DNA of 64,000 bases from Rossellomorea vietnamensis (GTDB lineage: Bacteria; Bacillota; Bacilli; Bacillales; Bacillaceae_B), in contig NZ_CP104558.1 in NCBI RefSeq assembly GCF_025398035.1, positions 124,001 to 188,000 on the forward strand, in the 5' to 3' direction. The translations under genes and the position numbers were made by a program. The notes under the pieces are model-generated. The model saw nothing but the letters and a program-made list of their open reading frames with translations, was not told the origin of the DNA and ran no database searches. How positions within the stretch are numbered: position 1 is the stretch's first letter; every line of letters begins with the position of its first letter. Shown in pieces: positions 7,549 through 16,810 of this stretch.

Positions 7549-8514
7549 TTGAAAATGGAAGAATGTATTATAGTAGGCGGAGGACCGTGCGGGTTGTCTG
7601 CTGCCATTAGTCTCAAAGAAAAAGGAATCAATCCTTTGATCATCGAAAAAGGAAATATCGTCAATGCGATTTACCACTACCCTACCCATCAAACCTTCTT
7701 TTCGTCGAGTGAGAAGCTTGAGATCGGCGATGTACCTTTTGTCATTGAAGAGCATAAGCCGAGAAGGAATCAGGCATTGGTCTATTATCGCGAAGTGGCG
7801 AAGCGTAAAAAGCTGAGGATCAACCGATTTGAAACTGTTTATAAAGTAGAGAAACACGACGACAGCTTTACGGTGACGACTTCTAAGGGCCATTATGAAA
7901 GTAAGTCGATCGTCATCGCAACCGGATACTACGATAACCCGAATTATATGGAGATCCCGGGGGAGGAACAAGAGAATGTGTTTCACTATTTTAAAGAAGC
8001 CCATCCTTTTTTTGATACGGATGTGGTGGTCATCGGAGGCAAAAACTCCGCCGTTGATGCAGCACTCGAATTGAATAAAGCGGGGGCAAGGGTCACCGTT
8101 TTATACCGGGGAAGTGAATACTCCAAAAGTGTCAAGCCCTGGATCCTGCCGAATTTTGACGCACTTGTAAGAAACGGTGAAGTCACGATGGAGTTTCAGG
8201 CATGTGTGGACGAAATAACAGGGGATACTGTTCTTTACAACGTTAATGGAGAAAAGAAAGAAGTCAAGAGTGATTTTGTGTTTGCCATGACCGGCTATCA
8301 TCCCGATCACAGCTTCCTGACGAAAATGGGGATAGAAATCGATAAGGAAACAGGACGTCCGGCCCACAATCCCGAAACGATGGAAACAAATGTAGCCGGC
8401 GTCTATATTGCGGGAGTCATTGCCGCAGGAAACAATGCCAATGAAATCTTCATAGAAAACGGTCGTTTGCATGGCGGATTGATTGCAAGATCCATCACGG
8501 AAATGAAAAAATAG
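7549..8514 (+). CDS. ypdA: Bacillithiol disulfide reductase YpdA
   Basis: A flavoprotein of the thioredoxin-reductase-like group that reduces bacillithiol disulfide with NADPH. 321 residues: FAD-binding GGGPCGLSAAISL near the N terminus, a second dinucleotide loop VVVIGGKNSAVDAA (about residue 160), and the closing motif VAGVYIAGVIAAG. The CGL cysteine (residue 14) is the conserved YpdA cysteine. I chose the TTG at 7549, nine bases after AAGGAG; an ATG at 7555 is possible, and the frame open to 7504 lacks a ribosome site. bshA and bshB1 in the same window supply the thiol. Confidence 0.9.
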   Translation: MKMEECIIVGGGPCGLSAAISLKEKGINPLIIEKGNIVNAIYHYPTHQTFFSSSEKLEIGDVPFVIEEHKPRRNQALVYYREVAKRKKLRINRFETVYKVEKHDDSFTVTTSKGHYESKSIVIATGYYDNPNYMEIPGEEQENVFHYFKEAHPFFDTDVVVIGGKNSAVDAALELNKAGARVTVLYRGSEYSKSVKPWILPNFDALVRNGEVTMEFQACVDEITGDTVLYNVNGEKKEVKSDFVFAMTGYHPDHSFLTKMGIEIDKETGRPAHNPETMETNVAGVYIAGVIAAGNNANEIFIENGRLHGGLIARSITEMKK

Positions 8515-8520
8515 AATGAC

Positions 8521-8550
8521 AAAGAGGCTCGCAGAGGAGCCTCTTTCTTT
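8521..8550 (+). terminator. Terminator between convergent ypdA and ansA
   Basis: Stem AAAGAGGCTC / GAGCCTCTTT with a 6-nt loop, followed by a T-rich tract. The A/T-rich stem ends could let it work in both directions. Confidence 0.8.
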
Positions 8551-8575
8551 CGTCTTTTTTACTTTTTGTCGTTTA

Positions 8576-9553
8576 CTAGTTTTTGAAAATCGCTTCAAGT
8601 TCTTTCATATCATGTATTTGGGAAAGGGCGACCACAAGCTTGATTCTGGCCTTTTGTCCATTTAGACCGTTAGAGAAGATGACCCCTTTTTCCTTCAGTT
8701 GTTTTCCTCCACCTGAATATCCGTAAATGTCCTGGACGATCCCATTGAAGCATCTCGAAACCAATACGACGGGAATACTCGCTTCTAACAGTTCCTCGAT
8801 GCCCATCACGGTTTCCGGTGGGAGATTCCCCTGACCCAATGCTTCGATGACGACCCCGTCGTACTGAAGCTCCTTTATCGCCCGCAGTAATCCTGAATCC
8901 ATTCCTGCATACGCTTTTATGAGTGTCACCCTCTTGGAGATGTCACATACCTCGTAGTGCTCATTAGAGGTCGGCTGGTGATGGAAGAGGACCCCTCTTT
9001 TCGTCACGATCCCGATCGGTCCATACTGTGGGCTTTGAAATGTGGATACATTGCTCGTATGGGTTTTGGTCACATTTTTCGCAGAATGGATCTCATCGTT
9101 CAGGACAACCAGAACCCCCTTGTTCATGGATTTATCGTCCGCTGCTACACGGACAGATGAAATCAGATTATATAAACCGTCAGCCCCTATTTCATTGCTT
9201 GATCTCATCGCTCCCGTCACCACGATCGAGATGGGGAGGGAGAGGGTCAAGTCCAGGAAATAAGCTGTTTCTTCCAATGTATCCGTTCCGTGGGTGATGA
9301 CGACCCCGTGGAATGGCTTTTCCTGATACTTTTCTTCGATGATTTCTTTCAGCTGCTGCATATGCAGAGGCGTAATATGAGGGGAGGGCAGGTGGAATGC
9401 TTCTACTACACTCAGATTCGCCAGATTTGAAACAATTGATGTCTGCACAGAGAGCGGGTTTTCTTTTCCCGGTGTAACGGCTCCGGTCTGTTCGTCTTCC
9501 ATCATCGAGATGGTGCCGCCTGTATGTATGACTAAAATATCTTTCTTCATCAT
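8576..9553 (-). CDS. ansA: L-asparaginase (cytosolic type)
   Basis: Hydrolyses asparagine to aspartate and ammonia. 325 residues with both catalytic threonine motifs, HTGGTISM near the N terminus and ITHGTDTLEETAYF around residue 90, plus TGAMRSSNEIGADG. No signal peptide is visible, which points to a type I, housekeeping enzyme. GGAGG precedes two successive ATGs (9553 and 9550); the second has better spacing, so the protein may be one residue shorter. It is transcribed against ypdA and gudB. Aspartate and glutamate metabolism genes (gudB, aspB, asnS) are elsewhere in the window. Confidence 0.9.
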   Translation of the reverse strand: MMKKDILVIHTGGTISMMEDEQTGAVTPGKENPLSVQTSIVSNLANLSVVEAFHLPSPHITPLHMQQLKEIIEEKYQEKPFHGVVITHGTDTLEETAYFLDLTLSLPISIVVTGAMRSSNEIGADGLYNLISSVRVAADDKSMNKGVLVVLNDEIHSAKNVTKTHTSNVSTFQSPQYGPIGIVTKRGVLFHHQPTSNEHYEVCDISKRVTLIKAYAGMDSGLLRAIKELQYDGVVIEALGQGNLPPETVMGIEELLEASIPVVLVSRCFNGIVQDIYGYSGGGKQLKEKGVIFSNGLNGQKARIKLVVALSQIHDMKELEAIFKN

Positions 9554-9639
9554 TCATTCCTCCAACCATTTAAATTCCTATTTCCAATCCTACATTAACA
9601 TGATACGATTAAGAAAACCGAAAGAAAAGAGGACTTTTT

Positions 9640-10323
9640 ATGCTGGTGATTTTATCAGCGGGTATAGCACCAGGATTAGCATTGTTAAGTTACTTTTATT
9701 TACGGGATCAATACGAGGCCGAACCCATTACATTGGTGTTTAAAACGTTTATGTACGGGGCCCTTATTACCTTTCCGATTATGTTTTTACAATATGTCCT
9801 GGAAGTGGAAGGGATCATTGATTCCAATTGGTCTACAGCCTTCATTTCCTCCGGGTTCCTAGAAGAGTTTTTTAAGTGGTTTATTTTAATGTTTGCCATC
9901 TTCCAGCACGTGGACTTCAACGAACCATATGACGGGATCGTGTATGGAGCCAGTGTTTCCCTTGGGTTCGCTACAGTGGAAAATATATTATATTTGATCG
10001 CCAATGGCGTAGAGCACGCATTTGGGAGGGCGGTACTCCCTGTATCCAGTCATGCCCTTTTCGGTGTCATCATGGGGTATTATTTAGGGAAAGCCAAGTT
10101 CTCATCCCGGGAAGAAAGGCATAAATGGCTTTTTCTGGCCGTTTCGGTGCCTCTCTTGTTACATGGAACCTACAATTATATTTTCCTTGCTGAGAAAAAC
10201 TGGGTTTACTACATGGTTCCGTTTATGTTTTTTTTATGGTGGCTGGGATTAAAGAAAGTGAAGAGCGCCCATCAGCTGACAGAGAAGAAGTACAAAAGGG
10301 AATTGAAGAAAGAAGTCATTTAA
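9640..10323 (+). CDS. prsW: Intramembrane protease PrsW
   Basis: A glutamic-type intramembrane protease that in B. subtilis makes the site-1 cut in the anti-sigma factor RsiW and so releases sigma-W under envelope stress. 227 residues and about seven to eight membrane segments. The active-site motifs match: EEFFKW (E75, E76), FATVENILY (E114), SSHALFG (H138) and LLLHGTYNY (H175); these positions agree with B. subtilis numbering. The start follows AAAGAGGAC. RsiW is not in the window. Terminator downstream. Confidence 0.92.
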   Translation: MLVILSAGIAPGLALLSYFYLRDQYEAEPITLVFKTFMYGALITFPIMFLQYVLEVEGIIDSNWSTAFISSGFLEEFFKWFILMFAIFQHVDFNEPYDGIVYGASVSLGFATVENILYLIANGVEHAFGRAVLPVSSHALFGVIMGYYLGKAKFSSREERHKWLFLAVSVPLLLHGTYNYIFLAEKNWVYYMVPFMFFLWWLGLKKVKSAHQLTEKKYKRELKKEVI

Positions 10324-10350
10324 AGACGATTATGTATAAGTGAGTCAGAA

Positions 10351-10380
10351 GAACCCCCGCTCATTGCGGGGGTTCGATTT
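10351..10380 (+). terminator. Terminator after prsW
   Basis: A 10-bp perfect stem (GAACCCCCGC / GCGGGGGTTC), a 5-nt loop, then GATTTTATTT. It separates prsW from the convergent gene ending at 10380. Confidence 0.8.
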
Positions 10381-10727
10381 TATTTATAGGCAGCAGCCAG
10401 ATCAGTTTTTGGGGATTCTTTACGCTTCACTTCATCAATTTTGTTTACAAACATCTGAAATACTTTACGTTTTTCATCCAAGTCGCGTATGTATTCTTTC
10501 AGTTCACTATACTTTTCTTCAAATGGCTTATGATACATTTCCCTGATATTTTCAATGATTTCCTCATTCACCGTAGATTGAATGACCTGCTTTGTAATTC
10601 CGTATTTATAGGAATAGACCTTCAGTTCTTTTTTTACTTCCTCATAATCTGTATTGATTTGATCCAATACCTCCGAAATATCCTCTTTCCATTCATCCAA
10701 CGATTTCGCTAAATAATCCTCCATCAT
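10380..10727 (-). CDS. Hypothetical coiled-coil protein
   Basis: 115 residues, strongly charged and almost entirely helical by composition. Heptad-like spacing of Leu/Ile/Val runs through DEWKEDISEVLDQINTDYEE, KPFEEKYSELKEYIRDLDEK and FQMFVNKIDEVK; there is no membrane segment or signal peptide. The start at 10727 follows AGGAGGGTC; the frame extends to 10766 without a ribosome site. It lies between prsW and sleB on the opposite strand. No family is recognised. Normal base composition and a good ribosome site argue for a real gene. Confidence 0.65.
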   Translation of the reverse strand: MMEDYLAKSLDEWKEDISEVLDQINTDYEEVKKELKVYSYKYGITKQVIQSTVNEEIIENIREMYHKPFEEKYSELKEYIRDLDEKRKVFQMFVNKIDEVKRKESPKTDLAAAYK

Positions 10728-10943
10728 GACCCTCCTGTTTGAATTAATGAAGTACCCCTCACTCATTATAACCTTACTTGTTTACATCCTTTTTGCTGAG
10801 ACATTACAGTGTCTTATCAAAGTGCTTTACTTGTGAAGGCGCTTTTTCCCGTTTTCAAATTTTAATGATTCCACTTGTATAAAATGGGAGCCTCTACAAA
10901 AACTAGAGTTAATGTTAATTGAAGATATGGAGGTTAAGGCATT

Positions 10944-11783
10944 ATGAATAGTCGTTTCAAATGGGTTTCTACTTCAGTCGTCATGGTGCTAATGTGTTCT
11001 CTTCTTATGATTTCTTCTGAAGGTGAGAAGGCAGACGCTTTTACGAATCAGGTCATTCAGCATGGCGCAACGGGTGAGGATGTAATCGAGCTTCAATCCA
11101 GACTTCAATATATCGGATATTATAACGGCGATATTGATGGTGTATTTGGATGGGGGACCTATTGGGCACTCCGAAACTTTCAATATGAGTTCGGTCTTCC
11201 GATCGATGGCCTTGCCGGTGCGAAAACAAAAGAAAAACTTGTGAAAGCATCAAAGTACAATAAGGAATATGTGAAGAATCAAATTGAAAAAGGCAATGAC
11301 TTCAGCCATTATGGCGGGACAGATTTAGATAAACAAGGAGGTTCGACAGGTGGGGGAGGTGCAAAGGCTCCTGCTCAAAACAAGCCGGCCCCTTCTAAGC
11401 CGACGGCGGTGAATACACCGAATGGTTTCTCTCAAAATGACATTCAATTGATCGCAAACGCAGTATATGGAGAATCACGTGGTGAACCATACGAGGGACA
11501 AGTAGCTGTAGCAGCAGTCATTCTCAATCGGATAGACAGCTCAGCGTTTCCCAATACCGTGGCAGGGGTCATCTTTGAACCAGGTGCGTTCACAGCCGTA
11601 GCTGACGGCCAAATCTGGTTAACCCCTAATGAAAGAGCAAAAGAAGCGGTGTTGGATGCCATTAACGGTTGGGATCCGTCATCAAGTGCCCTGTATTACT
11701 TTAATCCAGCGACGGCAACAAGCAAGTGGATTTGGTCCCGTCCCCAAATCAAGAAAATTGGAAAACACATATTCTGTAGTTAA
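10944..11783 (+). CDS. sleB: Spore cortex-lytic enzyme SleB
   Basis: A lytic transglycosylase that degrades muramic-delta-lactam-containing cortex during germination. 279 residues: signal peptide (about 1-32), a peptidoglycan-binding repeat (37-95; VIELQSRLQYIGYYNGDIDG), a Gly/Pro/Lys linker (125-158) and a hydrolase_2 catalytic domain from about 163 (VYGESRGEPYEGQVAVAAV, catalytic Glu near 177). It is exported into the forespore intermembrane space. ypeB follows after 14 nt, the universal sleB-ypeB operon, normally transcribed by sigma-G. A sigma-G promoter could not be placed with confidence. Confidence 0.95.
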   Translation: MNSRFKWVSTSVVMVLMCSLLMISSEGEKADAFTNQVIQHGATGEDVIELQSRLQYIGYYNGDIDGVFGWGTYWALRNFQYEFGLPIDGLAGAKTKEKLVKASKYNKEYVKNQIEKGNDFSHYGGTDLDKQGGSTGGGGAKAPAQNKPAPSKPTAVNTPNGFSQNDIQLIANAVYGESRGEPYEGQVAVAAVILNRIDSSAFPNTVAGVIFEPGAFTAVADGQIWLTPNERAKEAVLDAINGWDPSSSALYYFNPATATSKWIWSRPQIKKIGKHIFCS

Positions 11784-11797
11784 AGAGGTGAAGGGAA

Positions 11798-13144
11798 TTG
11801 CTACGTATCATTTTAATTACGGTACTCGTCCTCGGTGTTGCAGGTACCGCTTTCTGGGGATACCAGGAACACCAGGAGAAAAATGCGATACTGATCAATG
11901 CGGAAAATAATTATCAAAGAGCATTTCATGAATTGACTTACCAGGTGGACCTGCTTCATGATCAAATCGGTTCCACTCTTGCCATGAATTCACGGAAGTC
12001 ACTATCACCGGCACTTGCCGATGTGTGGAGATTGACGTCACAGGCTCACAGTGACGTAGGTCAGCTTCCTTTAACGCTGCTGCCATTTAATAAGACGGAA
12101 GAATTCCTGAGTAATATCGGTGACTTCAGTTATCGTGTAGCTGTCAGGGATTTAGATAAAAATCCATTGACGGATAAAGAATATAAGTCATTGGAAAACC
12201 TATATAAACAAAGTGCCGATATACAAAATCAGTTACGTCAAGTCCAGCATCTTGTCATGGAAAACAATTTGCGATGGATGGATGTGGAAATGGCTTTGGC
12301 ATCAGGAGATGAACAGGCAGACAATACCATTATCGATGGATTCAAGACTGTCGAGAAAAATGTATCCGGATATGATGAAGCGAACTTTGGCACGACCACC
12401 TTCGTCAACACGGAGAAAAAAGATCAGAACTTTAAAAAGTTAAAAGGGAAAGAAATTTCCAAAGAGGAAGCAGTCAAGATATTGAGGAGGTATTCCGGCA
12501 TCCCTAAATCGAAAGATGCAAAAGTTTCAAAAAGCGGGAAGGGTGCCGATTACAAATTCTATAGTGTATCGATCGGAAATGGTAACACCGAAGCAAGTAT
12601 GGATATCACCCAAAAAGGCGGGTATCCGATCTGGTATATCAATAACCGTAAAATCAATGAACCAAAGATCAGCTTGAACAAAGCAGCTGAAAAAGCGACG
12701 GCTTTCCTGAAGGAAAATAACTTCCAGAAGCTCGAGCTGTTTGAGAGTGCACAATATGATAACATCGGTATTTTCACATACGTAACGGTCCTGGACGGAG
12801 TGAGGGTTTATCCTGATTCAGTCAAAATAAAAGTAGCACTGGATAATGGACAGATTGTCGGGTTTGCTGCTGAAGAATACTTAAAAAATAATCATGAAAG
12901 GGAAATCCCTAAGGCTTCCATTACTAAGGCAGAGGCGAAAGAAACGACGAACCCCAACCTGAAGATAATGGAAGAACGCCAGGCGGTGATTGTGAACGAT
13001 CTCAACGAAGAAGTGCTATGCTATGAATTCATGGGCATGCTGGGTAAAGATACCTATAGAATATTCGTCAATGCTAACACAGGAGAAGAAGAGAAAGTAG
13101 AAAGGCTCAAAAAAGCAGAGCCCATCTATGAAGAAGTCGTTTAA
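11798..13144 (+). CDS. ypeB: Germination protein YpeB
   Basis: 448 residues: an N-terminal membrane anchor (about 2-20), a helical region (25-210) and a C-terminal half built of PepSY-like alpha/beta units (about 225-440; EISKEEAVKILRRYSG, ISLNKAAEKATAFLKEN, NLKIMEERQAVIVNDLNEE). YpeB and SleB stabilise each other in the spore inner membrane and outer cortex. Start is TTG at 11798 behind AGAGGTGAAGG; no better ATG fits the hydrophobic N terminus. Second gene of the sleB operon. Confidence 0.93.
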   Translation: MLRIILITVLVLGVAGTAFWGYQEHQEKNAILINAENNYQRAFHELTYQVDLLHDQIGSTLAMNSRKSLSPALADVWRLTSQAHSDVGQLPLTLLPFNKTEEFLSNIGDFSYRVAVRDLDKNPLTDKEYKSLENLYKQSADIQNQLRQVQHLVMENNLRWMDVEMALASGDEQADNTIIDGFKTVEKNVSGYDEANFGTTTFVNTEKKDQNFKKLKGKEISKEEAVKILRRYSGIPKSKDAKVSKSGKGADYKFYSVSIGNGNTEASMDITQKGGYPIWYINNRKINEPKISLNKAAEKATAFLKENNFQKLELFESAQYDNIGIFTYVTVLDGVRVYPDSVKIKVALDNGQIVGFAAEEYLKNNHEREIPKASITKAEAKETTNPNLKIMEERQAVIVNDLNEEVLCYEFMGMLGKDTYRIFVNANTGEEEKVERLKKAEPIYEEVV

Positions 13145-13150
13145 CACTTA

Positions 13151-13190
13151 GAGGGACGGACCTCCATCATGGAGGTCCGTCCCTCTCTTC
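13151..13190 (+). terminator. Terminator after sleB-ypeB
   Basis: A 15-bp perfect stem (GAGGGACGGACCTCC and its complement) with a 5-nt loop, followed by TCTTCTT. Confidence 0.85.
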
Positions 13191-13291
13191 TTATTCGAAA
13201 ATTCAGAATGGGGTTAAAAAAGGTATGGAAAGGAGAGGGATCTCGTGACATAATATAGATACATAATATGGGAAAGTGGGAATTTCGGACT

Positions 13292-13939
13292 ATGATAAAA
13301 ACAGGTACCACATTGCAATTGGAGCCTATACATAATGAAACATTTGATCGATATAGATGCAGGGTGGTCGAACTTTCCGAGGAGGGGATTTTTATCGATT
13401 ATCCCATCCATACCCAAACGGAGAAAGCCGTTTTTTTAATCGATGGAACACAGTTGAAAGCAAGCTTCACCTTCAATGAACAGACCGTCCTGATGTTTGA
13501 AACGGAAGTGATGGGCCGTAAACTATCCAAGATACCGATGATCCACCTGCACTATCCAGGGGACGAAGGGTTAATGAAAGTCCAAAGAAGGCAATTCGTT
13601 CGTGTAGAAGCGAGTACCGACATTTCATTAAAGAAGAATGGTCAGTTTTATCCGACGATCACGGAAGATCTCAGTGCAGGAGGATGTGCTGTAGTGGTCA
13701 GGAAGGGAATGGATTTGAAAAGTGGCGACGGGCTGTCCACCATCATCGTCCTCCCGATGCAGACAGGGGAGTGCCGGTATGCAGAAATCGAAGGAAAAGT
13801 GATCCGGGTCTGGGAAAAGGAACACAAACAAATTGCAAGCATCGAATTTGTTCATTTAACTGAAAATCAGAGGCAGCATATTTTAAGATATTGTTTCGAA
13901 AGACAGCTTGACTTAAGAAAAAAAGGCTTACTTGAATAA
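13292..13939 (+). CDS. ypfA: PilZ-domain c-di-GMP receptor YpfA (MotI/DgrA)
   Basis: 215 residues: an N-terminal YcgR-like flagellar brake domain (about 1-90) and a C-terminal PilZ domain (about 95-210). The c-di-GMP motifs are present: QRRQFVRVE (RxxxR) and DLSAGGCAVVV ([D/N]xSxxG). In B. subtilis this protein binds c-di-GMP and inhibits motility through MotA. The frame opens at 13268, but the ATG at 13292 (MIKTGTTLQLEP) fits the family N terminus; its ribosome site is weak (GTGGGA). ypfB follows, as in B. subtilis. Confidence 0.88.
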   Translation: MIKTGTTLQLEPIHNETFDRYRCRVVELSEEGIFIDYPIHTQTEKAVFLIDGTQLKASFTFNEQTVLMFETEVMGRKLSKIPMIHLHYPGDEGLMKVQRRQFVRVEASTDISLKKNGQFYPTITEDLSAGGCAVVVRKGMDLKSGDGLSTIIVLPMQTGECRYAEIEGKVIRVWEKEHKQIASIEFVHLTENQRQHILRYCFERQLDLRKKGLLE

Positions 13940-13991
13940 AAAACCAAAATGTACACATACTTTTTCTTAGTAAGGAAAAAGGGTGATCACA

Positions 13992-14168
13992 GTGAAAAGG
14001 GTAGAAAGAATTTTAATTAAATTAGCCATCATACATGTCATACTATTAATAGCGGTCCAGTTTGTCTTTCATCAACTGAATGTCCTTCCCGAGCTTCATA
14101 AGCTCGTATTCTACGAAGGAGTGGAGAAAATGGAGTACAGTGAAATTGTAGAAACCCTATCACGTTAG
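13992..14168 (+). CDS. ypfB: YpfB-like small membrane protein
   Basis: 58 residues with one membrane segment (about residues 10-26; LAIIHVILLIAVQFVFH) and a short amphipathic C terminus (YEGVEKMEYSEIVETLSR). Size, sequence and place between ypfA and cmk fit the DUF5359/YpfB family, function unknown. The GTG at 13992 follows AAGGGTG at 6-nt spacing; an earlier in-frame GTG at 13983 lies within that ribosome site and is rejected. A terminator starts at the stop codon. Confidence 0.75.
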   Translation: MKRVERILIKLAIIHVILLIAVQFVFHQLNVLPELHKLVFYEGVEKMEYSEIVETLSR

Positions 14169-14198
14169 AGCAGGAGATGAATCCCTGCTCTTTTTTTT
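14167..14198 (+). terminator. Terminator after ypfA-ypfB
   Basis: Stem AGAGCAGG / CCTGCTCT, 9-nt loop and a run of at least seven T residues. It begins inside the ypfB stop codon. Confidence 0.85.
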
Positions 14199-14245
14199 GA
14201 AAAATACTCTCAACGTAAGAATCTATAAACGAAAAGTGAGATTTA

Positions 14246-14254
14246 TGTTAAAAT
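14246..14254 (+). promoter_or_regulatory. Extended -10 promoter of cmk
   Basis: TGTTAAAAT (TGn plus TAAAAT) 40 bp before the cmk start. No good -35 box is present, as allowed for extended -10 promoters. Confidence 0.5.
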
Positions 14255-14293
14255 GGGTAAGAAAATTATTAGGAACTTAAGTAGGTGGATGAA

Positions 14294-14962
14294 TTGAAAA
14301 AATTAAGAATTGCAATCGATGGTCCTGCAGCGGCAGGTAAAAGTACCGTTGCAAAAATTGTAGCAGGAAAATTATCTTATCTTTATATTGATACCGGGGC
14401 GATGTACCGCTCTTTAACGTATAAAGCTTTGAGCAGCAACGTAGACTTGCATGATGAGAATGCATTGAATCAATTATTGTCTGAAACGACGATCGAACTT
14501 GAACCTTCTGAAGTGGGACAGCTTGTATACCTGGACGGAAACGATGTAACAGATGAAATCCGTCAGGCTTCCGTGACCAATTCAGTGTCCCATGTGGCCG
14601 TTCATTCAGGTGTGAGGGAAGAAATGGTGAAGAGACAGCAGCTGCTTGCAAAAGAAGGCGCTGTAGTGATGGATGGAAGGGATATCGGCACCCACGTCAT
14701 ACCTGATGCGGAAATCAAAGTTTTCTTACTCGCGAGTGTGGACGAACGCGCCCAAAGGAGACACGAGGAGAATCTCTCGAAGGGATATCCGAGTGATCTG
14801 GAGCAATTAAAAGGAGAAATCGCCCGCCGTGACAAGATCGATTCTGAAAGAGAAGTTGCCCCTTTGAAAAAAGCCGAGGATGCAACGGAAATAGACACCA
14901 CTTCCCTTTCCATTTCAGAAGTGGTGGACCAAATCATGCTTTTAGTAGAAAGGAAAGGTTAA
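14294..14962 (+). CDS. cmk: Cytidylate kinase
   Basis: Phosphorylates CMP/dCMP with ATP. 222 residues; P-loop [14 protein letters not shown] (residues 7-20), the CMP-binding insert [16 protein letters not shown] and the LID arginines ([10 protein letters not shown]). I chose the TTG at 14294, which follows AGGTGG and gives [11 protein letters not shown], matching the family; the in-frame GTG at 14285 has poorer spacing. It is followed after 1 nt by the acyltransferase, so they form one operon. Confidence 0.93.
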   Translation: MKKLRIAIDGPAAAGKSTVAKIVAGKLSYLYIDTGAMYRSLTYKALSSNVDLHDENALNQLLSETTIELEPSEVGQLVYLDGNDVTDEIRQASVTNSVSHVAVHSGVREEMVKRQQLLAKEGAVVMDGRDIGTHVIPDAEIKVFLLASVDERAQRRHEENLSKGYPSDLEQLKGEIARRDKIDSEREVAPLKKAEDATEIDTTSLSISEVVDQIMLLVERKG

Positions 14963-14963
14963 A

Positions 14964-15545
14964 GTGAACCTATATACCTTTGCCAGAGGTCTCGTTAAGT
15001 CGATCCTTTCCCCTTTGTACCGGATAGAGGTGAAGGGGCTGGAGCATTTCCCGAAAGATGGGGGTGTTTTACTATGCGCCAACCACATTGATAATCTGGA
15101 TCCCCCCGTTGTAGGGATCTCAGCTCCAAGGCCAGTGTCCTTCATGGCGAAAGAAGAACTCTTCAATGTTCCCGTATTGGGGAAATTGCTTCCTGATTTA
15201 CGCGCATTCCCCGTGAAAAGAGGGATGAGCGACCGGGAAGCACTCCGTAAAGGATTAAAAGTCCTGAAGCAGGGAGATGTTTTAGGACTGTTCCCAGAGG
15301 GTACTAGAAGTAAGACAGGGCAAATCGGCAAGGGATTGGCAGGAGCGGGCTTCTTTGCACTAAGATCCGAAGCTTATGTCGTACCCTGTGCCATCATCGG
15401 CCCATACAAGCCATTCAGGAAATTGAAGGTTGTATTCGGACCGCCGATCCCGATGGATAGTATCCGTGAAGAAAGATTAAATGCGGAGAAAACGACGGAA
15501 ATCATCATGAAGCATATTGAAGACCTGATACATGCGAATCAATAA
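14964..15545 (+). CDS. plsC: 1-acyl-sn-glycerol-3-phosphate acyltransferase (PlsC family)
   Basis: Transfers an acyl chain to lysophosphatidic acid to make phosphatidic acid at the membrane. 193 residues with the family boxes: NHIDNLDPP (H-x4-D catalytic pair, about residues 46-51), PVKRG, LFPEGTRSK (about 112-120) and VVPCAIIGPYKP. The start is GTG, one base after the cmk stop, with AGGAAAGG inside the end of cmk. The gene order cmk-plsC-ypfD is common in bacilli. Another family paralogue may exist elsewhere in the genome. Confidence 0.88.
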   Translation: MNLYTFARGLVKSILSPLYRIEVKGLEHFPKDGGVLLCANHIDNLDPPVVGISAPRPVSFMAKEELFNVPVLGKLLPDLRAFPVKRGMSDREALRKGLKVLKQGDVLGLFPEGTRSKTGQIGKGLAGAGFFALRSEAYVVPCAIIGPYKPFRKLKVVFGPPIPMDSIREERLNAEKTTEIIMKHIEDLIHANQ

Positions 15546-15667
15546 TATAAGGTTTCCCGCTTGACAAAAAGTAGTATTTATTAGAAGTTAGTAGAAAGAA
15601 TATTTTAAATTGCGAAGTCTCACAATAATCAAAATCTTTGCAGTCATGGATTAAGGAGGAGTACATA

Positions 15668-16798
15668 ATGGAAGACATGAATGGAATTGAAGTGAAGAAT
15701 CTTGAAATTGGTGAAAAAGTTAAGGGGACAGTCACTAAGGTTGAAGAAAAACAAGTCTTAGTCGACGTTCAAGATAGTAAAGTGGATGGCATCATTCCAA
15801 TTAGTGAACTCTCAAGCCTTCATATCGAAAAAGCTTCTGATGTAGTCAGTGAAGGGGATGTACTTGAGTTAATCGTGACTAAAGTGGAAGAAGAACTTCT
15901 GGTTCTATCCAAACGTAAAGTGGATGCTGAAAAAGCATGGGAAGAAATGAAGGTCCGCTTTGAAAATGGAGACGTCTTCGAAGCTGAAGTGAAAGACGTC
16001 GTGAAGGGCGGTCTTGTCGTTGATCTTGGAGTAAGGGGATTCGTCCCGGCATCATTGGTGGAAGATTATTATGTCGAGGATTTCTCCGATTATAAAGATA
16101 AAACCTTATCGTTCAAGATCGTTGAGCTTGATCAGGAGAAGAATCGTTTGATCCTGTCCCACCGTGCAGTGGTCGAAGCAGAGAAGCAGCAACAGAAGAA
16201 ACAGCTGCTGACAGACATCGAATCGGGTGCCGTCCTTGAAGGGACAGTCCAGCGGATTACGGATTTCGGTGCATTCGTGGATATTGGTGGGGTGGACGGA
16301 CTTGTCCATATTTCCCAACTATCCCATGAACATGTAGAGAAGCCTTCGGATGTCGTGACTGAGGGACAAAAAGTACAGGTGAAGGTCCTGAGTGTCGACC
16401 GTGACAACGAGCGTATTTCTTTATCCATCAAAGAAACCCTCCCTGGGCCATGGAGTGACATTTCAGACAAGGCTCCTAAAGGAAGCGTGTTGGATGGGGT
16501 CGTAAAACGCCTTGTATCTTACGGGGCATTTGTAGAAGTGTTCCCTGGAGTGGAAGGACTTGTTCATATCTCTCAAATTTCACATAAACATATCGGTACT
16601 CCACACGAAGTGCTTCAGGAGAACCAGGATGTAAAAGTGAAGGTGCTTGACGTGAACGAAAATGAACAACGCTTATCTCTAAGCATCAAGGCGCTTGAGG
16701 AGAAAGAGGAAGAAGTAACGGATTACGAAATGCCTGAAGAAAGCACCGGCTTCCAATTAGGAGAAATGATTGGAGATAAATTAAAAGATCTTAAGTAA
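15668..16798 (+). CDS. ypfD: S1-domain RNA-binding protein YpfD
   Basis: 376 residues made of four S1 (OB-fold) repeats at about residues 15-85, 100-170, 188-258 and 273-345; the last two are the most canonical (RITDFGAFVDIGGVDGLVHI and RLVSYGAFVEVFPGVEGLVHI). Often annotated as ribosomal protein S1, but Gram-positive versions are shorter and are not stable ribosome components; a role in translation of particular mRNAs is possible. The start at 15668 follows AAGGAGGAG; the frame is open from 15638 without a ribosome site. fni follows after 12 nt. Confidence 0.9.
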   Translation: MEDMNGIEVKNLEIGEKVKGTVTKVEEKQVLVDVQDSKVDGIIPISELSSLHIEKASDVVSEGDVLELIVTKVEEELLVLSKRKVDAEKAWEEMKVRFENGDVFEAEVKDVVKGGLVVDLGVRGFVPASLVEDYYVEDFSDYKDKTLSFKIVELDQEKNRLILSHRAVVEAEKQQQKKQLLTDIESGAVLEGTVQRITDFGAFVDIGGVDGLVHISQLSHEHVEKPSDVVTEGQKVQVKVLSVDRDNERISLSIKETLPGPWSDISDKAPKGSVLDGVVKRLVSYGAFVEVFPGVEGLVHISQISHKHIGTPHEVLQENQDVKVKVLDVNENEQRLSLSIKALEEKEEEVTDYEMPEESTGFQLGEMIGDKLKDLK

Positions 16799-16810
16799 TG
16801 GTGATGAATT

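Noticed and set aside
10860-10920. Sigma-G promoter of sleB
   Set aside because: GTATA near 10876 could be a -35 box, but no convincing -10 box follows at the right distance, so it was not listed.
15561-15590. Promoter TTGACA before ypfD
   Set aside because: The -35 box is perfect but the sequence 17 bp downstream (GAAGTT) is not a usable -10 box.
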